Notes under the pieces: model-generated
Databases searched by the model: none
Told to the model about the DNA's origin: nothing
Seen by the model: only the letters and a program-made list of their open reading frames with translations
Assembly: GCA_032433595.1 (NCBI GenBank)
Contig: JASWJB010000479.1
Span: 1 to 23,585, forward strand
DNA length: 23,585 nucleotides
DNA from: Conoideocrella luteorostrata
Lineage: Eukaryota > Ascomycota > Sordariomycetes > Hypocreales > Clavicipitaceae
Reading direction: 5' to 3'
Made by a program: the position numbers and the translations under genes
Shown here: positions 18,677-23,585 of the stretch, piece by piece
Layout of the letters: each line of letters begins with the position of its first letter
Numbering within the stretch: position 1 is the first letter of the stretch

Positions 18677-19401
18677 ATGAGTAACGACTCTGACGATAAG
18701 GGCAACTCAGCTCTGGAGACTGTAAGATGCTTTTCGGAGAGCAAGCTATCTATTGCTAAGTCAACATCAGGTACTGCCCGTCCTCCACCGCTTACAAGAC
18801 GACAATCGCCCAGTAGTCGTCATGACTTGTGGCATATCAGGTTAGTAGCTGCACACGCAACTAGCAAGTAGCACATCTGTTCCCCAAGTGACAGGCCATT
18901 ATCGAGTAAATAGGCGCCGGAAAATCCACACTCGCGAAAAACATAGTCAACGGATTGCCAAATTTTGTTCGGCTTTCCGTTGACAAGTTTATCTGCGATA
19001 ACTACAGGCTCTTCGGAGAGAACTATCCCGAAGAAAAGTACTCTGATTACCAAGCCGAGGCGCAGACGTTTGTGAAGAACGAGCTTATCCGACTGCTTGA
19101 CGAAAAGAGTAAAGACATTGTTCTAGATCTAGCATTCTGGAACAAGGAATATCGTGAGGAGTACAAGGAGGCTATTGTACAACACGGAGGGAGATGGGTT
19201 CTCGTCTTTCTACATGCGGACAAGGACACTTTGAAACGTAGAATAGCTGGTCGACGGGCTGAGAGAGACGGTCTTGATCATAATGACCAGAGGAGGGATG
19301 GTGACTCTGCATTCAACGTAGATGACGACACGTTCAATATGTACTATGATGGATTTGAAAGACCAGACGGCGAGGGAGAGATTATCATCAAGGTGACTTG
19401 A
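18677..19401 (+). CDS. P-loop kinase-like protein (AAA_33 type), three exons
   Basis: Exons 18677-18721, 18771-18840 and 18914-19401 give 200 aa; introns are 49 and 73 bp. Joining gives RPVVVMTCGISGAGKSTLAKNI, with the Walker A loop GISGAGKST at 36-44 whose second glycine codon is split by intron 2. D62 (SVDKF), 'DLAFWNKEYREEY' (110-122) and lid arginines around 147-156 (KRRIAGRRAER) fit small P-loop kinases of the AAA_33 group, which includes polynucleotide-kinase-like, chloramphenicol-phosphotransferase-like and zeta-like enzymes. The sequence resembles single-domain bacterial proteins of about 170-190 aa, so a bacterial ancestry is possible but unproven. It has fungal introns, so any transfer is old. 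Substrate is unknown. Confidence 0.8.
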
Positions 19402-21142
19402 TGTGTGGCTGGACCAACCATGAATCAATAGGTTGTGTGAGCTTCCTGGAGGTTCTTGTACGGCCACGAACTAGTTTAAACCACACCTTGTTCTATCAAC
19501 GCACGCATAAATCTATTACCCAGCCGCATCTCCTTAAGACTTTTTCGATCCAACCGGCTTTCCCACATGACTATGGCAGAATTTGTGCCCGAGAACCAAT
19601 GTTGTTTCAAATCGTAAGCGTAACGAAGCTTGCGAAGAATCTTGAAACCGGGAACCGCTGGATGAATGCTCAACCCGGCTGAAGAAGTCCGCTCACTGCA
19701 GTGGACAGGAAGGTAGGCAGCTGATTTTAAATCCGGTTTTATGAATCCTTTAGCTTTCGCCCTGAGGTCTTGCCATGGGCGTACTACAACGCGGCACTAT
19801 CTATTCCATGCCCTAGGGACGCTCACCAACAATATCGCCAAGACGGATCACGCGTCTCATGTCCTTTAACTATATTTCCAAACATCAGAGAAAGGCTATG
19901 CCATACCTAATACGTCATTCCCACGCCTGTTGTGTGCTGCATGAATTTGGCGACTTGTTTGTCAAAGAAACTTCAAATCACATCGTGCAATGAGAAAAGC
20001 CCGGCATCCTTGAGCTCACAGCTAGCTATTAGCGGCGACCCCACTACACCACAGTGCCAGACCGATCTGTTGAATCTCGATGACTCTCCAGGCTGACATT
20101 TCCATTGATTCATTGAATGCATTGCATTACTCCGTAACTAGTAGCTAGGCATGTTTGAGAGTTTGCTGCACAAACTCCCTGACTGCGTGGAGCGTGGACA
20201 GATGGCACGGATTCGACTCACATCTAACTAATCCACTCGCTGCGTTCGTTCGTCCCTCGTCCATCGTTTTTGTTGGTTCGCCCGCCCTCCCCCGGATGTC
20301 TCACTCCCCCATCAAGAAGCCCACCACCGCCCACCATCCCCATTAGCCATTGATTCACACATTGACCACACCCATTCATCCATTCATCCATTCACCATTC
20401 GGCTATTGCACCCCTAACTGCCTCCCTCTCTGTTATCCTGCAACCCCCATTTCTCTCCCAAGGCTGCCCTGTTTCCAATTCCGGCTGAGTGATCATCCGT
20501 CCTGGGGACAAAATCCCCTCCGGAAAAGGAAAAATCTCATTCATCCATTTGCTCAACACTCTTGGCGTAGATGTCGGTGATTTGCCCGTCACCGCTGCCA
20601 GCCCCAACCAAGACGTGTAATTTCTCATCACGTCCCCCGTCCATTACCGCGCTCTTGCAATTGGCCCGCGCGGCTTCACTGGTTACCAGCTGCATCCCCT
20701 TCGCAGCTGCCCAATTGACTGATTGGCGACATCAGAACTGCATCAACGACATCCTTCCCTAGCTGCTTGTCGTCGACTCGGACAGTCACACGTGTCCCGC
20801 ATCCCGCATCACCACCACCACAGCGCCCGCAGCCGAGGACGAATTGGCAGTCCTGGCATCCACTTTTGTTACGCTGCACCGTTGACTGGTCTGAACTGCA
20901 CCGCACCACACGACGCCATATGCATGCATGCATGCCATTGTCGGCTACAAAGTTTCTCAACCTCATCGACTCAAATCACTGCGAGGTAATTTAGCCAGAC
21001 CAGACTCGAGCCAGTGTGTTCCCAAGCTGCGCCCGAGCGAAAACCATCCTCCCTCTATCCACTCATACCATTCCACGCTTGATATTACCTGCCGCACCTT
21101 TATTACGCAGCACCAACAGACCACACGCTTAGGTGCGACACC
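19402..21142. other. Long intergenic region and TCO89 leader
   Basis: 1.74 kb between two plus-strand genes. From about 20240 to 21142 it is rich in C and T/A with CACC and CATT runs, like a long fungal promoter and leader. It includes CATTCATC-type tandem units (20373-20396), (ATGC)4 at 20920-20935 with repeated upstream ATGs, and TACTCCGTA at 20128-20136. Frames of 60-160 codons here are low-complexity and not called as genes. Confidence 0.5.
20920..20935. repeat. (ATGC)4 simple repeat
   Basis: Four ATGC units (a self-complementary alternating sequence) about 210 bp before the TCO89-like ATG. If transcribed it adds several upstream start codons to the leader. Confidence 0.8.
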
Positions 21143-22882
21143 ATGGCTCGAGACAGGGACCTGGACAACGCATCATCTGGGAGCCAATCAAAGCGGCCAC
21201 CCCTCAACCACCGCGACAGCGATTCTCACAGCGATACCACAAATACCTCCGGAGCTCCGTCTCACCACCATCGCACCAAGCATCATCAGAAGCAGCGCCA
21301 CGTCGGTCGCCTGCATGCCCGCGTCCCTTCCTCCAAAGCAATCCACAAACAGCAGCATGGTCATGCCCATACTCATGCCCACACTCATGCTCACGCCCAC
21401 GCCCAACCCCCAAAACTGACTCGACGAGCAACTTCAAGACCGGCGTCACCTACCGAATCTGACGGCCAATCCCAACGCCCACCGCATCGTCGAGCTATCA
21501 GCGAGATAAAACTCTCCCGTCATTCGTCCGCCGCCAATCTCCCCAAGAGCCTCTCGCACACGAGCTTGAAGCGCAATCGTTCTCACGCAGAGGTTGGCAA
21601 ACGAACTCGGTCGTCAGACAAGCTTAAGCGAACCTCAAGTGGTACAGGCATACACCACACCGGCAAGTCTAGCAAGACCCAGGTGCATTTTGATCTTGGT
21701 AGCGACGACCCGGAAGACGAATGGGTAGATGCGAGTGGCTCCAATTCGCCATATCTATCTCGTAAGGGTTCGCTCAACAGCAGTGCGCAATCGTCGTTCC
21801 GGCAAGGACAAAGCACCGAGAACTCTCGCCCTGCGACCCCCAGCACCCCTTCCCAGCTGCAAAAAGAACAGTCTGCATCGTTAGATGCAGATCGAGAGAC
21901 ATCCCAGCATAAACAGTACATCACTTCTCGTGTCTTACAACGAACAACGTCACACGGTGCGCCGGCTCAGATGACTGTCGACATTGCCAAGGGCGCGCCA
22001 GCTCAGTTGGCCGGATCAATCGGCTCGAGCAACCGCAGCACATTGCCTTCAGCAGGTAGCAATCATGATGAGCTTGTTTCACGGTTTGTCGATGGTCCTG
22101 GCTCCGGCTTGACCAGCAACGGTTCTTTCTACCGGCAACCTCGTCACAGTTCCAGCCAAAGATCGGATGAGCTGCCCCGAAGGCCCAACTCAATGGCCAA
22201 TTTGGACCAGCCACATAAGAAAATGGAACCCAGAACAGTACTACCAGCCGAAGTCGACACAAGCGTGTTAGTACCGAAACCAGGTAGACGAACAGCGGCC
22301 CCTGCGGCAGAAACATCGAGAACACAGCAAAAGTTGAACCTGCAACGGGCAAGCTCAGTCTTGGAACCGGGCCAGGCTCTTGCAGGAGCGGGCGGCGTTG
22401 TTGGAGCAAGCCCACTGATTGGAGTTGGCGGGCCGGGCCATGATGGCGGAAACAGCCGAGACCCGCGTATTGGAAAGCTCCTGGAGAGAACTGGTATGGA
22501 GTATCTTGTAGTTCGCAGATATCAAAACCCAGTTGCTCGCTCTTTGAACCGACTTAGCCGCCTTCCGGGTATGGAAAAGACGCGCAGGATTCCGCGAACG
22601 GGTACAGGCGTTGTCAATGGCAAGCGAGGCAGTGCTTTGGACGTCAATGCCCGCCATACGCGAAATGTCAGCATGCCAGACCCCCGACAGACTGCGCCAA
22701 GATCGGGTGGGAGCGCAAGAATCAACGGAGCTGGTTCGAGCTGTGAAGGGGATGATGTTGGACGGCTTAACGAGCGACTAAGCGGAGTAAGCTTGGTTGG
22801 GGCAGAGGAGCAGGATGGTACGAACGCCCTCTTGCGAAACTTGTGGGAGAAGCCGATGGATCTCAGCGCCAGCACTGACTGA
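21143..22882 (+). CDS. TCO89: TCO89-like TORC1 subunit
   Basis: 579 aa, single exon, ATG in a good context (ACACCATGGC). The protein is hydrophilic, Ser/Arg/Pro-rich and largely disordered. The family signature is the block SLSHTSLKRNRSHAEVGKR (about 136-154), then VHFDLG (181-186) and DEWVDASGSNSPYLSRKGS (192-210). A further conserved-looking segment near the C-terminus reads RIGKLLERTGMEYLVVRRYQNPVARSLNRL. Tco89 is a fungal-specific subunit of TOR complex 1 that acts at the vacuolar membrane in nutrient and stress signalling. Many RxxS and SP sites suggest control by phosphorylation. Residues 72-87 are an unusual alternating His-Ala/Thr run. Family assignment is from the signature block; the remaining sequence diverges quickly in this family. 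Confidence 0.78.
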   Translation: MARDRDLDNASSGSQSKRPPLNHRDSDSHSDTTNTSGAPSHHHRTKHHQKQRHVGRLHARVPSSKAIHKQQHGHAHTHAHTHAHAHAQPPKLTRRATSRPASPTESDGQSQRPPHRRAISEIKLSRHSSAANLPKSLSHTSLKRNRSHAEVGKRTRSSDKLKRTSSGTGIHHTGKSSKTQVHFDLGSDDPEDEWVDASGSNSPYLSRKGSLNSSAQSSFRQGQSTENSRPATPSTPSQLQKEQSASLDADRETSQHKQYITSRVLQRTTSHGAPAQMTVDIAKGAPAQLAGSIGSSNRSTLPSAGSNHDELVSRFVDGPGSGLTSNGSFYRQPRHSSSQRSDELPRRPNSMANLDQPHKKMEPRTVLPAEVDTSVLVPKPGRRTAAPAAETSRTQQKLNLQRASSVLEPGQALAGAGGVVGASPLIGVGGPGHDGGNSRDPRIGKLLERTGMEYLVVRRYQNPVARSLNRLSRLPGMEKTRRIPRTGTGVVNGKRGSALDVNARHTRNVSMPDPRQTAPRSGGSARINGAGSSCEGDDVGRLNERLSGVSLVGAEEQDGTNALLRNLWEKPMDLSASTD

Positions 22883-23585
22883 ACCAACCACGACATGGAT
22901 CGCTCACCACTGTTGACACGCACACTTGGATTATCTACGTTCACCACAAGCATTGCGCCACGTTCGCCACGTCTGAGTCGAGTGAAGGAGCTCTCGTAGT
23001 GTCACCATTGTTATAACCTTTTCCAGCGCAAAAACTGCGCTCCTCCAACTAGTACATAATGTCTGTTTACGTCACGAATCTAGCAAAACGCCTGAAAATC
23101 TGTCGCAAGCGGGTTTTTTATTTTTTTTTATTTTTTTACTTTTTTTTTTGGACCAAGTAGACAAAACCGGAAATGTTTTGCTGAAATTTTTTTTCTAATT
23201 TTTTGTTTTTGAAAAATTGTTATACTGGACGGAGGAAAATGCCTGGTTTCCTTACACACGAAACCTGACAGCATACATTTTTAATGACTTACGAATATTC
23301 TCATGACAAGCTACGTTGCCTCTATAACCTTTTGCCTTGATGGCATGAAAAATGATGTGCTGAGCCCGTGAGATTTTACTCGAGAATTACGTGACGCTTC
23401 ATGCTTCTCCAAAAGAGAAATTGTTTTTTTTATTTATATTATGATATGGTCATCTATTTGAGTGGATGATAGATATGTGTACGAGAACCACCCACATGCC
23501 TCTATGTTCTCTGAACCGTCTAGTCCCCTCCCATCTAGGTACATGGTATCTACTCTATGCTGCCATCACAAGTGTGATTACTCCG
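22883..23585. other. 3' flank of TCO89-like gene
   Basis: 703 bp with no gene seen. A T-rich stretch at 23114-23149, interrupted by A and C, and a further T run near 23185-23210 may belong to the 3' end or simply be low-complexity DNA. The window ends in TACTCCG, the recurrent motif. Confidence 0.5.

Overview
The window looks like nuclear DNA from a filamentous ascomycete. Genes are interrupted by short introns (48-120 bp, one of 255 bp) with GT/AG ends and CTRAY-type branch sites. The gene set also fits: a Zn2Cys6 regulator, a fungal-type TORC1 subunit (TCO89 family), a DUF7730-like protein and a class A FAD monooxygenase of fungal type. A Sordariomycete, possibly Hypocreales, is my guess. 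The lineage is inferred from gene style only.

Layout: the first ~110 bp are AT-rich (about 17% GC) and look like the edge of a decayed, possibly RIP-mutated, repeat. The left third is accessory in character: a four-exon FAD monooxygenase (796-2319), a small secreted cysteine-free protein (3077-3499), a 2-kb gene-poor stretch, a three-exon membrane-anchored DUF7730-like protein (5581-7252) and a single-exon orphan (7902-8447). The middle holds a five-exon zinc-cluster transcription factor on the minus strand (8710-11696). It has a polyglutamine tract near its C-terminus and a 17-nt microexon inside the zinc-cluster coding sequence. A 1.6-kb intergenic region follows, with a C19 tract, repeated TACTCCG motifs and an orphan TATA-box.

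The right half is mostly housekeeping. BFR2/AATF (ribosome biogenesis, minus) and IND1/NUBPL (mitochondrial Fe-S assembly for complex I, plus) are divergent across 415 bp. SPF30/SMNDC1 (Tudor splicing factor, minus) is convergent with IND1 and divergent from a P-loop kinase of AAA_33 type (plus). A TCO89-like TORC1 subunit (plus), with a long intergenic stretch upstream that may hold a long leader, closes the window.

I rebuilt gene models by joining exons where reading frame, splice signals and protein-family continuity agree. Many apparent open frames begin at GTG or TTG because the real coding sequence enters from an upstream exon. No CRISPR array, rRNA, convincing tRNA or intact transposon was seen. 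I found no obvious biosynthetic or defence cluster. The most distinctive signals are the microexon in the zinc-cluster gene, a 5-codon upstream ORF ending 2 nt before that gene's start codon, and a dispersed TACTCCGTA intergenic motif.
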